Shown: positions 8,970 to 18,946, counted from the stretch's first letter. The stretch: DNA of 64,000 nt from an uncultured Erythrobacter sp. (GCA_947502815.1 CANNBH010000001.1:1832818-1896817), one strand, 5' to 3'. The notes: generated from the sequence alone by a model not told the origin. Numbers and translations: made by a program.

Positions 8970-9005
8970 CAGGAACACCGTAGGAGACTCACCTGAGCCC
9001 CACAT

Positions 9006-9020
9006 GTTCTCACTATGTTC
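9006..9020 (-). promoter_or_regulatory. LexA (SOS) box for imuA-imuB
   Basis: GTTC-TCACTAT-GTTC on the plus strand is a perfect alphaproteobacterial LexA site, 37 bases upstream of the preferred imuA start. It matches the box before dnaE2 in the two GTTC half-sites and in the TAT before the second half-site. Confidence 0.85.
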
Positions 9021-9029
9021 CACATTTGA

Positions 9030-9068
9030 GCAGCGATTGCAACGTTGTTGAAACGCTGCAATCGCTGC
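9030..9068. terminator. Perfect 12-bp inverted repeat, possible terminator of the NSS gene
   Basis: GCAGCGATTGCA (9030-9041) and TGCAATCGCTGC (9057-9068) form a perfect 12-bp stem with a 15-base loop. It begins 6 bases beyond the stop of the sodium symporter gene and ends 9 bases before the LexA box of imuA. No T-run follows in either direction, so it may act as an RNA 3'-end stabiliser or a weak terminator that insulates the SOS promoter. Confidence 0.5.
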
Positions 9069-9074
9069 CGAAAA

Positions 9075-10520
9075 TTAGCTGCCTAGAATTTCAGGGAACA
9101 GCCCCGTCACAAGGATGAAGCCAACAGCCAGAGGGCACAGCCACGCAATCAGGAACCGCCAAAGGCTAAGCCAGAAACCCGAAAGGCCTGTCATTTCTTC
9201 GACCAGCTTACGATCAGCCCGCCAGCCAACAAAAATTGCAGTGAAGAACGCCCCCAAAGGCAACATCACCTTGCCGGTGAAACCATCAATTGTGTCGAGA
9301 ATATCTGTCTCTGCAAACAAGCTCCAGAAACCAAGCAGCCGCACATCCGACCACACATTGTACCCCAACAAACAGGCCACCCCAACGAGAAACGCGCTAC
9401 CGCCAAAAATCATCGTCGATTTAGGCCTGCTCCAACCCATTTCGCCAATGCCCCATGCCACCGGCACCTCAAGCAGCGAAATCGAGCTCGTCACAGCCGC
9501 CACCAGAACGAGCACAAAGAACAAGAAACCAATCAGCGCCCCCGCTGGCATTGTCTGGAACGCAAAAGGCAGTGTTTGGAACACCAAAGTTGGCCCAGCT
9601 GCAGGATCAAGCCCCACCGCAAACACGATTGGAAAGATCATCAGGCCAGCGATCAGAGCAACGCCTGTATCGGCGAACGCAATCGTCACCGATGTCGGGC
9701 CAAGACCAGCCGATCCCTTAATGTAAGAGCCATAGGTGATCAGGCCGGCAACACCCAGAGAGAGCGAAAACAGCGCCTGACCCAGCGCGGTGTTCATCAC
9801 CTGCGGGGTCAGCTTTGACCAATCAGGCGTGAACAGGAACGCCACGGCTTCTGTCAAATTACCAACGAACGCGCCGTAAATCGTAATTCCGACAAGCAGA
9901 ATAAAGAACATCGGCATCAGAACAGTTGCCGCCGTTTCAATCCCCGAACCGATCCCGCGCGCAACAATTGTGAATGTGACGCCCATGAAAATCGCATGCA
10001 TCGCCAAAAGAAGCCAAGGGTTGGCAAACAGATCACCCATGCGCCCCTGGATCATTTCCTGAGATTCGCCGGGCAGCGCGCCGCGGAACAGATCACCCGA
10101 TCCAATTGCGCCAAGGAAGTCCCCTCCCAAGACGCCGACATAATACAGCACCCAACCGGCCACGACCGAATAAAAGGACAGAATCAGAAACGCCGCAATC
10201 ACTCCGAGCAGGCCAAAACCCGCCCATGCTTTCGACACGCCGGATTTCTCCGCCACTTTTCGGATTGAACCCGCCGCATCATCCTGACCAGTGCGGCCAA
10301 TGAATATCTCAGAGACAACCAAAGGCAGGCCCAAGAGGAACACACAACCGACATAGAACAGGACAAACGCCCCGCCGCCATTTTCACCAGCCAGTGTTGG
10401 AAACCGCCAAAGATTGCCCAGTCCAACAGCCGCGCCAACAGCCGCCAGAATAAACGCACTGCGCGACGACCAACCCTCTCTAGGAGTTTTGCCTTCAGCC
10501 AAACCGCTGGATGCTACCAT
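9075..10520 (-). CDS. Sodium-dependent transporter, NSS (SNF) family
   Basis: A 481-residue inner-membrane protein with about 12 hydrophobic segments. The N-terminal signature [20 protein letters not shown] leading to LWRFP is the first helix of neurotransmitter:sodium symporters (LeuT fold), where the unwound GNLWRFP segment binds Na+ and the substrate. [20 protein letters not shown] is the second helix. Family members take up amino acids or amines using the sodium gradient; the substrate here cannot be read. The gene is divergent from panB with 146 bases between them. A strong hairpin follows its stop. Confidence 0.9.
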   Translation of the reverse strand: MVASSGLAEGKTPREGWSSRSAFILAAVGAAVGLGNLWRFPTLAGENGGGAFVLFYVGCVFLLGLPLVVSEIFIGRTGQDDAAGSIRKVAEKSGVSKAWAGFGLLGVIAAFLILSFYSVVAGWVLYYVGVLGGDFLGAIGSGDLFRGALPGESQEMIQGRMGDLFANPWLLLAMHAIFMGVTFTIVARGIGSGIETAATVLMPMFFILLVGITIYGAFVGNLTEAVAFLFTPDWSKLTPQVMNTALGQALFSLSLGVAGLITYGSYIKGSAGLGPTSVTIAFADTGVALIAGLMIFPIVFAVGLDPAAGPTLVFQTLPFAFQTMPAGALIGFLFFVLVLVAAVTSSISLLEVPVAWGIGEMGWSRPKSTMIFGGSAFLVGVACLLGYNVWSDVRLLGFWSLFAETDILDTIDGFTGKVMLPLGAFFTAIFVGWRADRKLVEEMTGLSGFWLSLWRFLIAWLCPLAVGFILVTGLFPEILGS

Positions 10521-10666
10521 GTCAAAAAATACCCTCTAATCGCGCAAACCATGCCGCGCAGCCCCGTGATGCAAACCTATGTGCAATGATTCCGCGCCCA
10601 CGCCAAGGGGCCATTGCATTCTCCTTTCTTTGCCTTCTCATCATCACGCCGCTAAATGCTGCACCT

Positions 10667-11539
10667 ATGTCGACCACATTCCAGCTCGATACGAGCACCA
10701 GCAGAGCCAATCCCACGCCAAAGCCCATGCGCAGGCTCACCGTTCCGCGCGTCAGAGCGCGCAAGAAAGACGGCGTGACCGAAGAACCGCTGGTGATGCT
10801 AACGGCATACACCGCGCGGCAAGCGCAATTGCTCGATGCGCATTGCGATTTGTTGCTCGTGGGGGATTCGCTGGGTCAGGTGATTTACGGCCTGCCCTCT
10901 ACCATTCCTGTAACATTGGAAATGATGGCCAATCACGGCGCTGCGGTTGTGCGCGGATCATACCATTCCGTGGTTGTCGTCGACATGCCCTTTGGCTCCT
11001 ACGAAGGGTCAAAAGAACAAGCGTTTGAAAGCGCGTCCTATCTGCTCAAACAAACCGGCGCTGCCGCAGTTAAGCTTGAAGGCGGCGAAGCGATGGCGGA
11101 AACGGTGGAGTTTCTAAACTCTCGCGGTATTCCGGTTATGGGCCATGTTGGTCTGACCCCGCAGGCGGTCAATGTTCTGGGCGGATATGCCGCGCGCGGC
11201 CGGTCTGACAGCGAAGCGGACAAAATCGTCAGCGATGCTGTCGCCTTGGATAAAGCGGGCGCTTTTGCAATTGTGATCGAAGGGGTGGTTGAACCCATCG
11301 CGATTGAAACGACGAAAGCCGTGTCTGTTCCCACGATTGGCATTGGCGCCTCTGCCCAGTGTGATGGTCAGGTGCTGGTTACCGAAGATATGCTCGGCAT
11401 GTTCGAGCGCGTGCCCCGCTTTGTGAAGCGGTATGATGATATTGCCGGGATGATCGACAAAACCGTTGCGACCTATGCCGAAGAAGTGCGAAGCCGCAGT
11501 TTCCCCAGCGAAGAGCAAACCTATCAGCCGAAGAGTTAA
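10667..11539 (+). CDS. panB: 3-methyl-2-oxobutanoate hydroxymethyltransferase
   Basis: PanB adds a hydroxymethyl group from 5,10-methylenetetrahydrofolate to 2-oxoisovalerate, the first step to pantothenate and CoA. Motifs seen: [28 protein letters not shown] (metal and substrate loop), [30 protein letters not shown] and [14 protein letters not shown]. The protein is 290 residues from ATG 10667. The frame is open back to 10511, but that part reads as non-coding sequence between divergent genes; ATG 10727 is an alternative. No good Shine-Dalgarno is seen at either. Its TAA overlaps the TAA of the convergent transporter gene by two bases. Confidence 0.92.
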   Translation: MSTTFQLDTSTSRANPTPKPMRRLTVPRVRARKKDGVTEEPLVMLTAYTARQAQLLDAHCDLLLVGDSLGQVIYGLPSTIPVTLEMMANHGAAVVRGSYHSVVVVDMPFGSYEGSKEQAFESASYLLKQTGAAAVKLEGGEAMAETVEFLNSRGIPVMGHVGLTPQAVNVLGGYAARGRSDSEADKIVSDAVALDKAGAFAIVIEGVVEPIAIETTKAVSVPTIGIGASAQCDGQVLVTEDMLGMFERVPRFVKRYDDIAGMIDKTVATYAEEVRSRSFPSEEQTYQPKS

Positions 11540-12522
11540 ACGCCCGGATCGCCGCGCGACAATATGGTCGCGAATGGTGCTGCGATCATCAACTGCAACA
11601 GGTGGTACAGCAGCAGCGGAGCGATAACGAAACCGGCGATTTCTGCGGGAAACAAAATCGCTGCCAAGGGTGCCCCGATTGCGATACTTTTCTGCGCGCC
11701 AGCGAATAAGAACGCGATGCGGTCCGCACGCGGAATGCGCAGCGCGCCTGCGCCAATCCACGCACCGCCTGTTGCAAATATAAGATAAACGATCACCAGC
11801 CCGATCAAAACGGCCCAGCCCCATGGGCCAAACATTGAGGCCAATCCCTGCTCGATGGCTCCCGAAAACGCGACATAAACGGCAATGCCAATGACGCCGC
11901 GGTCAATCCACGCAACGTCGCGCTTTCGCTCTTTCAGCCAGTTAATCGTCCATCCCTGCACCGCCTGACCGATCATAAATGGCAAGATCAGGATCAATCC
12001 GATCCGAACAATCGTTTCACTGCCGATATCCGCCGCTTCGCTGCCTGCAAGTGCAGCAAACAAAGGGGCAGTTATGAACACTCCTGCAATGTTGATGAGC
12101 GCCGCCCCAACAACCGACAAAGCGGCATTGCCCCCCGCTAGTGTGGTGTAAGAGGTCGCGGATTGGATGGTCGATGGGAGAGTGCCCAGATAGAGAAAGC
12201 CCAGCGCGACCATCGGCGGCAACCAAAACCCCGCCACATGCGATAGGCCCAGCCCAATCATAGGCATTGCCCCAAAAACCCACAGGAACAGCGGCAGGAA
12301 GAACCGCCAATTGGCCAGCCCGCGCGCAATTTCTCCGCGCGCAATGCGCATTCCGTTGATCAAGAACAGCACAAAGATCGCTGCGTTAGAGACCGTTTGC
12401 GCGGTGCCGCGTGCCTCACCCGTTGCCGGCGTCACTACCGCGAGCGCAGTCGCAATAATCAACACCGCGATCATCGGATCGGTCAACAGTGATACACGGT
12501 TTAAAGAAGAACGCAGCGACAT
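11536..12522 (-). CDS. Bile acid:sodium symporter-like transporter (SBF-like, YfeH type)
   Basis: About 328 residues with roughly ten hydrophobic segments. [20 protein letters not shown] leads to [19 protein letters not shown], which is the hallmark crossover region of the SBF-like/YfeH branch of the BASS family. The length and helix count also fit. The substrate is unknown; related proteins move organic anions with Na+. The start at 12522 (MSLRSS) is preferred, but ATG 12546 would add eight residues and neither has a clear ribosome site. It converges on panB with overlapping stops. Confidence 0.82.
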   Translation of the reverse strand: MSLRSSLNRVSLLTDPMIAVLIIATALAVVTPATGEARGTAQTVSNAAIFVLFLINGMRIARGEIARGLANWRFFLPLFLWVFGAMPMIGLGLSHVAGFWLPPMVALGFLYLGTLPSTIQSATSYTTLAGGNAALSVVGAALINIAGVFITAPLFAALAGSEAADIGSETIVRIGLILILPFMIGQAVQGWTINWLKERKRDVAWIDRGVIGIAVYVAFSGAIEQGLASMFGPWGWAVLIGLVIVYLIFATGGAWIGAGALRIPRADRIAFLFAGAQKSIAIGAPLAAILFPAEIAGFVIAPLLLYHLLQLMIAAPFATILSRGDPGV

Positions 12523-12587
12523 GGTGCGGGGCCCTGCCCAATTCATCCTACAATGTCGAGCGCCGGGATCTTAGCGACGCCTTTGTG

Positions 12588-14063
12588 TCAGATTACAAAA
12601 TCACCCGGCGCAAGCTCTTGCAGGAGTTGCTCGAACCGGGCCACTTCCTCGTCTCGTTCCAATCCCTTGGCCGCGGCCAACCGCAAAGACAGAACTTCGA
12701 GATCATTGCCCGCTCCCAAATCGATAGCCGTGTCGAGCAGAACCGCCACTCTCAACCAATCTTCGCTTTGTGCGCTGCGCTCTGCCAACAGGAACAAAGC
12801 GGCCGTGTTTTGAGGATCGCCTGCAATGTAACGGGTCAGCAGCACATCCGCCGCCAAATCATCGTCATAGTCGCGGTAGGCTTCAATAATCTTGCGAGTG
12901 AGCGGCCAAGAGCGACGGACCTGCGCGGCGACGCTGTAACGCTCCAACGCGGCCTGGGCGTTGCCGCCTGCCAATTGGGTGTCACCGGCCAATGCGTAAA
13001 TGTCGCCCGATTGCGGGAACCGTTCGAGCAGATCATCAGCCGTGCGCCGTGCGCGGGGCAGATTGCCGTTGCTGACAAGGCCCCGCAGCCGAGAAGTAGC
13101 CTCTGGCATAGAGCCTTCGCCTTGATCGGTATTGCGCAAAACAATGCGGGTGCGATCCCGTGCCTCTCGCGCTCGAAGGATGAAGGGAATTGCGCGCTCT
13201 CGCTCTCCCATTCGCTCAAGAGCGCGGCCGACCAACATGGCGAGATAGGGGGATGCCCCATCGCGCTGCGCCCGTGCAGCAAATTGATCAACAATCACAC
13301 GGTCTCTGCCGCCCAACCAAAGGGCACGTGCATACAATTCGTTCACCCGAATATTTTCAGGCTGACGCAGCGCCAATTGCTCCAACGTCTCCGCCGCTGT
13401 GTCAAAAGCGCCTTGCTGAAGATCGACAACCGCATCCAACATCAACGCGGATGGAACGCCATTGTTCGCCAGGCCGCTGCGGTTAAGCAGAGTGCTGGCG
13501 AGCACGGGATTATCCCCTCTCGCCGCAAGAACCGCCTGAAGGTAGTGAACTTGCGGATAAGCAGGCGCGAATTCGGCCAATTCGCGAACCACCGCCAGCA
13601 TATCTTCATACCGACCCATATCACCCAAGGTTGCGGCGTAATCAGCCAGCACCTCTGGGTTGCGCGGATCGGCGATCGCTGCAGCCTCAAACCATACCAG
13701 CGATTCCGCAAGCCCATTGGCATCGCGCACCAATTGCGCACGCAACAACAACGCAGGGGCGTATTCGGGATTGAGTTGCAGCGCGTAATCCGCCGCCTCA
13801 ATGGCGATCAGATGTTCGCCGCCGCGAAACCTAAGCCGCGCAATATCAACCCAAAGACCGGGGTTTTCTGGATCAAGCTCGCGCGCAGAATCGTAAAATC
13901 CCCCCGCCTCTGCCAAATTGCCATTGGCCACCGCAAGCCGGGCATCATCGATCAATTCAAGGAAAGTCGCATCGCCAGTGATCGCAGAACTACTGCTGGG
14001 CTCTTGCGTGGGAGAGCAACTTGCGATCAACATTGCCGCACCAATTGTGATGATTTTACGCAT
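12588..14063 (-). CDS. TPR-repeat lipoprotein of the XrtA/PEP-CTERM cluster (PrsT-like)
   Basis: A 491-residue protein with a type II signal peptide (MRKIITIGAAMLIASC; lipid Cys about residue 16) and tetratricopeptide-like helical repeats through the rest, for example AEAGGFYDSARELDPENPGLW, IEAADYALQLNPEYAPALLL and AQAALERYSVAAQVRRSWPL. TPR proteins scaffold envelope assemblies, and in XrtA/PEP-CTERM loci a TPR protein (PrsT) accompanies the PrsK/PrsR pair and exopolysaccharide genes. Its ATG lies inside the end of prsR with 8 bases of overlap, so the two are translationally coupled. The upstream in-frame extension to 14147 lies inside prsR and is rejected because it hides the signal peptide. 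PrsT identity is inferred mainly from position. Confidence 0.75.
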   Translation of the reverse strand: MRKIITIGAAMLIASCSPTQEPSSSSAITGDATFLELIDDARLAVANGNLAEAGGFYDSARELDPENPGLWVDIARLRFRGGEHLIAIEAADYALQLNPEYAPALLLRAQLVRDANGLAESLVWFEAAAIADPRNPEVLADYAATLGDMGRYEDMLAVVRELAEFAPAYPQVHYLQAVLAARGDNPVLASTLLNRSGLANNGVPSALMLDAVVDLQQGAFDTAAETLEQLALRQPENIRVNELYARALWLGGRDRVIVDQFAARAQRDGASPYLAMLVGRALERMGERERAIPFILRAREARDRTRIVLRNTDQGEGSMPEATSRLRGLVSNGNLPRARRTADDLLERFPQSGDIYALAGDTQLAGGNAQAALERYSVAAQVRRSWPLTRKIIEAYRDYDDDLAADVLLTRYIAGDPQNTAALFLLAERSAQSEDWLRVAVLLDTAIDLGAGNDLEVLSLRLAAAKGLERDEEVARFEQLLQELAPGDFVI

Positions 14064-15420
14064 GAAGATCATACTGCTTGAGGAGGTCGTAAAGAGTTGG
14101 GCGGCTGATACCCAGCAGTTTTGCGGTGCTGGAGATATTGCCTTCACTGCGGGCCAGCGCGTGACGGATAACGCGGCGATCCGATTGTTCTCGCGCTGCC
14201 TTTAGATTGAGCACTTCTGCGCCCTCATCCTCTGCATCGCCGAAATCCAGATCGCCTGCATTCACCAGTTTGCCATCCGCCATGATCACGGCGCGCTTCA
14301 CGCGGTTTTCCAGCTCGCGGACATTGCCCGGCCAATCATGCGCATCAATCGCGCTCAACGCGTCGGGCGCGAAACCGGACACAGACGGGTTCATCTCAGT
14401 GGAAAAACGTTTCAGGAAAGCCTTGCCGAGCAACACTGCATCGCCATGCCGTTCCGAAAGTCCGGGAATGCGCACCACAATCTCTGCCAAACGATAGAAC
14501 AAGTCTTCGCGGAATGTGCCCGCAGCGATCATTTCTTCGAGGTTCTGGTGGGTTGCGCAAACAATGCGCGTATCAACCGCGATAGTCTTGCGACCGCCAA
14601 TTCGTTCAATTGTGCGTTCCTGCAAGAACCTCAGCAATTTGACCTGCAAAGGCAGCGGAATATCGCCCACTTCATCTAGGAACAACGTGCCGCCATTGGC
14701 GCTTTCGATTTTGCCTTCTGTGGTCTTCACTGCGCCGGTAAATGCGCCCTTTTCATGACCGAACAATTCGCTTTCGAGCAGGTTTTCAGGGATCGCCGCG
14801 CAATTGATCGCCACAAACGGTTTATCCGCGCGGTTACTGGCATCATGCAGACCCTGGGCAAGCAATTCCTTGCCTGTTCCGCTTGCGCCAAGCAGCATGA
14901 CCGAAACGCTGGTGCTGGCCACCCGCTCGATCGTGCGGGCAACTTTCACCATTTCAGGCGCGCCCGTGATCAAGCGGCCTAACACGGTCTTGTCTTCGCT
15001 CGCATGCGCGACAAGCCGCCGGTTCTCATCCTCTATCGCGTGCAAATTAAACGCCCGGCGAACAATCAGACCCAACGCATCAATATCCACCGGCTTTTGA
15101 TAAAAATCATACGCCCCGCGCTCAATCGCCTGAAGCGCGCTTTCACGCGCCCCATGACCGCTGGCGACGATAACCTTGGTGTCGGGTTTCAGCTCCATAA
15201 TCGCATCGAGAACGGCAAAACCTTCAGTGGTGCCATCAGGGTCAGGCGGCAGGCCCAGATCGAGGGTCACAACAGCCGGAGTTTCACTGCGCAGGGCCGC
15301 AATTGCGCTGTCCCTGTCACCCGCGATCACAACTTCGAAATCGTCATAGGCCCATTTGAGCTGCGCCTGCAGGCCCTCATCATCCTCAATCACGAGGAGC
15401 GTGGGTTTCTTATCAGCCAT
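14056..15420 (-). CDS. prsR: PrsR, sigma-54 activator response regulator of the PEP-CTERM system
   Basis: 454 residues in the NtrC order: receiver (1-125, phospho-acceptor Asp54 in VTLDLGLPPD), AAA+ domain with Walker A GASGTGKE, the sigma-54 contact loop GAFTGA, and a Fis-type helix-turn-helix at the very end (NISSTAKLLGISRPTLYDLL). It should open sigma-54 promoters when phosphorylated by PrsK. The SETPAVVTLDLGLPPDPDG stretch is characteristic of the PEP-CTERM-box regulators. The start ATG shares its A with the prsK stop (TAATG), so prsK and prsR are coupled. The target promoters are probably exopolysaccharide and PEP-CTERM protein genes outside this window. Confidence 0.9.
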   Translation of the reverse strand: MADKKPTLLVIEDDEGLQAQLKWAYDDFEVVIAGDRDSAIAALRSETPAVVTLDLGLPPDPDGTTEGFAVLDAIMELKPDTKVIVASGHGARESALQAIERGAYDFYQKPVDIDALGLIVRRAFNLHAIEDENRRLVAHASEDKTVLGRLITGAPEMVKVARTIERVASTSVSVMLLGASGTGKELLAQGLHDASNRADKPFVAINCAAIPENLLESELFGHEKGAFTGAVKTTEGKIESANGGTLFLDEVGDIPLPLQVKLLRFLQERTIERIGGRKTIAVDTRIVCATHQNLEEMIAAGTFREDLFYRLAEIVVRIPGLSERHGDAVLLGKAFLKRFSTEMNPSVSGFAPDALSAIDAHDWPGNVRELENRVKRAVIMADGKLVNAGDLDFGDAEDEGAEVLNLKAAREQSDRRVIRHALARSEGNISSTAKLLGISRPTLYDLLKQYDLHA

Positions 15421-17561
15421 TATGCGACCTCATCTTGTTTTGTTTGTTTGGGTTGCTCGCGGCTTTCGAGCAGTTTTGCCGCCTCAGGCACCGGCAAAGT
15501 GATGCTGAAGCGCGTGCCGACGCCTTCGCGCGATTCCACATTGACCCGGCCGCCCATCGCTTTGATCATTTCGCGGGCTTCGAATGCGCCAATGCCAAAT
15601 CCGCCTTGTTTGGAAGAGACAAAAGGTTTGAACAGGCTGCTGCGAACGAATTCGGGCGTCATCCCTTCGCCCGAATCCACAATATCAATCTGGCCGGTCA
15701 GACCGTCGCCGGATACGCTGATAAATATCTGATCACTCGGCTTGCTCGCATCGACCGCGTTCTGGACTAGGTGGATAAGAGCCTGCTCCAATCCTTCAAA
15801 ATCCGCCAACACATGAACCGGATCGGCGCGGGTCAAGGAGACTGGGTGCACCGACTTGAACCGCTCTGCGATGCCGCCGGCCACCTTAGCCAATTCAACC
15901 TTACGAACATCCTGCGCGGGGCCAGACCCATACCGGCTGAGCCGCGCGAGAAGCGCGTTCAATTTGTCCGAAGAATTGCGCAAGGTAACAAGCATATCAG
16001 CGCGGAAATCAGGGTTGTCGGCGTGCTTTTGCGCGTTCCCCGAAAGCAGCGAAATCTGGCTCGCCAAATTCTTGATGTCGTGCATCACAAAGGCCATGCG
16101 GCGATTGAATTCATCAAACCGAGTGGCATCCATCAAAGCTTGCTGGCCGGCTTGCTCTGCCAGATAGCTGGCCAATTGCTGGCCAACGACGCGCAGCAGG
16201 TCAAAGTCTTCCCAATCCAATCCGCGCTCAATACGCGGACGCGCAAGAACAATGGTGCCGACAAGCCGGTCAAAGTGGATGAGAGGCACCACGGCCCATG
16301 CATCCTCAGCTTCAGACATCCATTCTGGAACATGCTCCAATTCGCCGTGACGATCGATGCCGCTGCGCACCTCATCCAGGTCAAGGATATGGTTGTGCTG
16401 TTCCATCAATCCTGACAGCGCGAAATCACCCGCGACTGCGGGAATTTCAATCGTGGGCCAATTCCACCTCGCGGTCAGCTCCAACTGTGCCTCTTCATTG
16501 GGAACAAGCAGCAAACCTGCGGGACTGTCCGTGATATCGGCGACAGCTTTCACCGCGCGCTCATAAAAGCTCACATGGAAATTGCTCGCCGTGCCAGACC
16601 CGCGTCCGATTGTGCGGGTAAAGCGCAGCCATTCTTCGCGGTAGTCATAGCGGTGCTGAAACAGATGTTTGACTGTGGTCACGCGCAGCCAACCGCGCAG
16701 GCGCTCTGATGGCAGCCACAAAATCGCCGCCGCACACGCTAGCGCAAGAAAAACAATCTGGCTGGCCCGCGCGATGTCCCCGCCCAGCAAAGCAAGCGAA
16801 CGGGTTACAAGCACCATGACCAGCAGGTAGCTACCGATCACCAACAAAGACAAAGTTTGGAATGTAACGGCGCGCGATGGCCGGAATTGCAAGGCAGCGT
16901 TGGCAGAGTTCGCACCCCAAGCAAACAGGCCCGCCATCATGCCCAAAACCAAGCCGCGCAATTCCAACAAAACCGGTGGATCGCCACCACCAAGATAGGC
17001 GATGGTGAAGAAGTTCAGGTCGTAAGCAAAAATCCCTGCAAGCCCAATCCAAGCCCATCGGATCAATTTGCGCGAGGATGCCGCTGCGCCAGCGTACAAA
17101 TTGTGCAGCAGGACCAATGCACCGATTGCGACCAGCATGTTGAGCACCGTGCTCACTTCAAACAAGATCTGCGCAACCTGCGGGATCATCCCCGCCTGCG
17201 CATTCACAAACAGCAGGACCGGCTGCATCAACTGCACCAGCGCCAGCGAAAGGATCACTGGGCGGGTTGGTTTAAGGCTTTCGTCGCGGCCATCGGCAGC
17301 AAACAGGCGAAAGATCACCGCGATTAAGGCAAGGTTGCGCGCGGTTTCGGCTATCTCGACCAGCGGCTCACCTGGTGGAAACGTGATCGACGCCAGGCAC
17401 CAGATCGAAATCGCAATACATGCGATTAACACGGCGCCGCGGTCAGGCCGCTCACGGTCACCAAAGCGCGCGATCCAAAGACCCGCACACGCGCTCATCA
17501 CCGCGCCAGCAAGATAGCAGGCGAGCATCACGTAAGGTTCAAAGGTGACGACCGCGAACAT
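15420..17561 (-). CDS. prsK: PrsK, sensor histidine kinase of the XrtA/PEP-CTERM system
   Basis: A 713-residue kinase. The first 290 residues hold about nine membrane helices, then a GAF-like sensor domain (about 320-480). The dimerisation helix carries the phospho-acceptor His in RMAFVMHDIKNLASQ, and the ATPase domain shows LIHLVQNAVDAS (N box), IVDSGEGMTPEF (G1) and GGFGIGAFEA (G2). The nine-helix front end followed by GAF and HDIKNL is the PrsK layout. Start ATG 17561 shares one base with the stop of the glycosyltransferase gene (TAATG); an in-frame start at 17582 lies inside that gene. It phosphorylates PrsR encoded immediately downstream. Confidence 0.9.
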   Translation of the reverse strand: MFAVVTFEPYVMLACYLAGAVMSACAGLWIARFGDRERPDRGAVLIACIAISIWCLASITFPPGEPLVEIAETARNLALIAVIFRLFAADGRDESLKPTRPVILSLALVQLMQPVLLFVNAQAGMIPQVAQILFEVSTVLNMLVAIGALVLLHNLYAGAAASSRKLIRWAWIGLAGIFAYDLNFFTIAYLGGGDPPVLLELRGLVLGMMAGLFAWGANSANAALQFRPSRAVTFQTLSLLVIGSYLLVMVLVTRSLALLGGDIARASQIVFLALACAAAILWLPSERLRGWLRVTTVKHLFQHRYDYREEWLRFTRTIGRGSGTASNFHVSFYERAVKAVADITDSPAGLLLVPNEEAQLELTARWNWPTIEIPAVAGDFALSGLMEQHNHILDLDEVRSGIDRHGELEHVPEWMSEAEDAWAVVPLIHFDRLVGTIVLARPRIERGLDWEDFDLLRVVGQQLASYLAEQAGQQALMDATRFDEFNRRMAFVMHDIKNLASQISLLSGNAQKHADNPDFRADMLVTLRNSSDKLNALLARLSRYGSGPAQDVRKVELAKVAGGIAERFKSVHPVSLTRADPVHVLADFEGLEQALIHLVQNAVDASKPSDQIFISVSGDGLTGQIDIVDSGEGMTPEFVRSSLFKPFVSSKQGGFGIGAFEAREMIKAMGGRVNVESREGVGTRFSITLPVPEAAKLLESREQPKQTKQDEVA

Positions 17562-18946
17562 TACCGCGCGCCCTCTGGCCAAAGCACCACGCGCACCGTT
17601 TGCAATAGGATCACAAAGTCGAGGAAGGGCGTGTAATTCTTGGCGTAATACAGATCATATTCGAGCTTCTTACGGCTATCTTCGGTCGACGCGCCATACG
17701 GATAATTGATCTGAGCCCAGCCCGTAATGCCGGGCTTTACCATGTGGCGTTCGCCGTAAAATGGGATCTCTTCTTGCAGCTCGTCAACGAATTTTGGCAC
17801 TTCGGGACGCGGTCCAACAAAGCTCATTTCGCCTTTCAAAACCGCCCATGTTTGGGGCAATTCATCAATGCGAACTTTGCGGATAAAGCGCCCAACGCGG
17901 GTTACGCGCGGATCATTTTCTTCAGCCCACTTCGCGCCGTTCTTTTCTGCGTCGGTGCTCATGGAGCGCAATTTGGTCAGATAGAACGTCTCTCCATACA
18001 ATCCCACCCGCTTCTGGCGGAAGAACGCTGGCCCTTTGCTGTCCATTTTCACAATCACCGCGAAAACGGCGATGATGGGGAACGTCAGCAGCAACAACAC
18101 CAAGCTGGCAGAGATATCGAAAATTCGCTTCACCGCGCTCGACAAAATCCGGCTGCTGGAAAACCCATCTGAGAAAATCAGCCAACTGGGATTGACGGTA
18201 TCCAGATCAACGCGCCCAGTTTCCCGTTCCAGAAAACTGGAAAAATCATTGACGTGCACGCCCTTTGTTTTGATGCGCAATAGGTCGTTGAGCGGCAGCG
18301 AATTGCGCCGTTCTTGCAACGCGAGAACCACCTCGCTTACCCCAAGGTTTTCGACAAACCGACCAAGATCGTGAATCGCGTCGCGGGCAATGGCTTCTTC
18401 AACCACACGTTCCGGTTCGCCCATCGCGATGTAGGAAACTATGGCAAATCCAGATTCCGGCTTATCGCCCAATTTGCGCAAACGCTGGGCCCGGTCGCCT
18501 GCGCCCAGCACCATAACGCGCCGGCGGAAGGAGGATGAGCCAAGAAAACTGTTAAGCAGCAGCCGATCCGCAACCAAAACCAGGATCGCAAAGCCCATTG
18601 AATACAGCAAAGTGGAACGCCAAAATGTTTCGCCCGGCAAAATCCAATCGAGCGTGGCCAAGGCAATAATGCCAAGGCTGATGGCGACCAGCAATCTGGC
18701 GCTCGCAAAGCGAAGGGAGCGCAGGGCGTTGGGGCCGTAAACACCCACTGAGATCATCGCGAGCCACACCACGCTGGCCGATCCTACAAGCGGAATCCAT
18801 CGGTTTGAAAGTGGGCCGGGGTCCATACCGATCTGCATCGCGCGGACCACCCACGCCATCTCGCTCGCCACCATAAGCAAGGCAAAATCGAGCATGCCGA
18901 GAAGCATCACGGCATGGGGAATATAGTGCTTAAACAAGCGGATCAT
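17561..18946 (-). CDS. XrtA/PEP-CTERM-type undecaprenyl-phosphate sugar phosphotransferase
   Basis: 461 residues. Four to five N-terminal membrane helices are followed by a CoA-binding-like domain (VMVLGAGDRAQRLRKLG), a fifth helix (about 275-300) and the C-terminal bacterial sugar-transferase domain with KRIFDISASLVLLLLTFPI, GPAFFRQKRVGLYGETFYL and RRTRIDELPQ-like KVRIDELPQ plus FVGPRPEVP. Such enzymes move the first sugar phosphate onto undecaprenyl phosphate to start exopolysaccharide units. The overall form resembles the TIGR03013 group tied to XrtA/PEP-CTERM loci, which agrees with prsK and prsR directly downstream. It is the first gene of the four-gene operon; the 138 bases before it should hold the promoter. 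Confidence 0.9.
   Translation of the reverse strand: MIRLFKHYIPHAVMLLGMLDFALLMVASEMAWVVRAMQIGMDPGPLSNRWIPLVGSASVVWLAMISVGVYGPNALRSLRFASARLLVAISLGIIALATLDWILPGETFWRSTLLYSMGFAILVLVADRLLLNSFLGSSSFRRRVMVLGAGDRAQRLRKLGDKPESGFAIVSYIAMGEPERVVEEAIARDAIHDLGRFVENLGVSEVVLALQERRNSLPLNDLLRIKTKGVHVNDFSSFLERETGRVDLDTVNPSWLIFSDGFSSSRILSSAVKRIFDISASLVLLLLTFPIIAVFAVIVKMDSKGPAFFRQKRVGLYGETFYLTKLRSMSTDAEKNGAKWAEENDPRVTRVGRFIRKVRIDELPQTWAVLKGEMSFVGPRPEVPKFVDELQEEIPFYGERHMVKPGITGWAQINYPYGASTEDSRKKLEYDLYYAKNYTPFLDFVILLQTVRVVLWPEGAR

Noticed and set aside
12489..14081. Long plus-strand frame opposite the TPR lipoprotein
   Set aside because: The minus strand has a signal peptide, TPR repeats and operon coupling. The plus frame has no recognisable domain.
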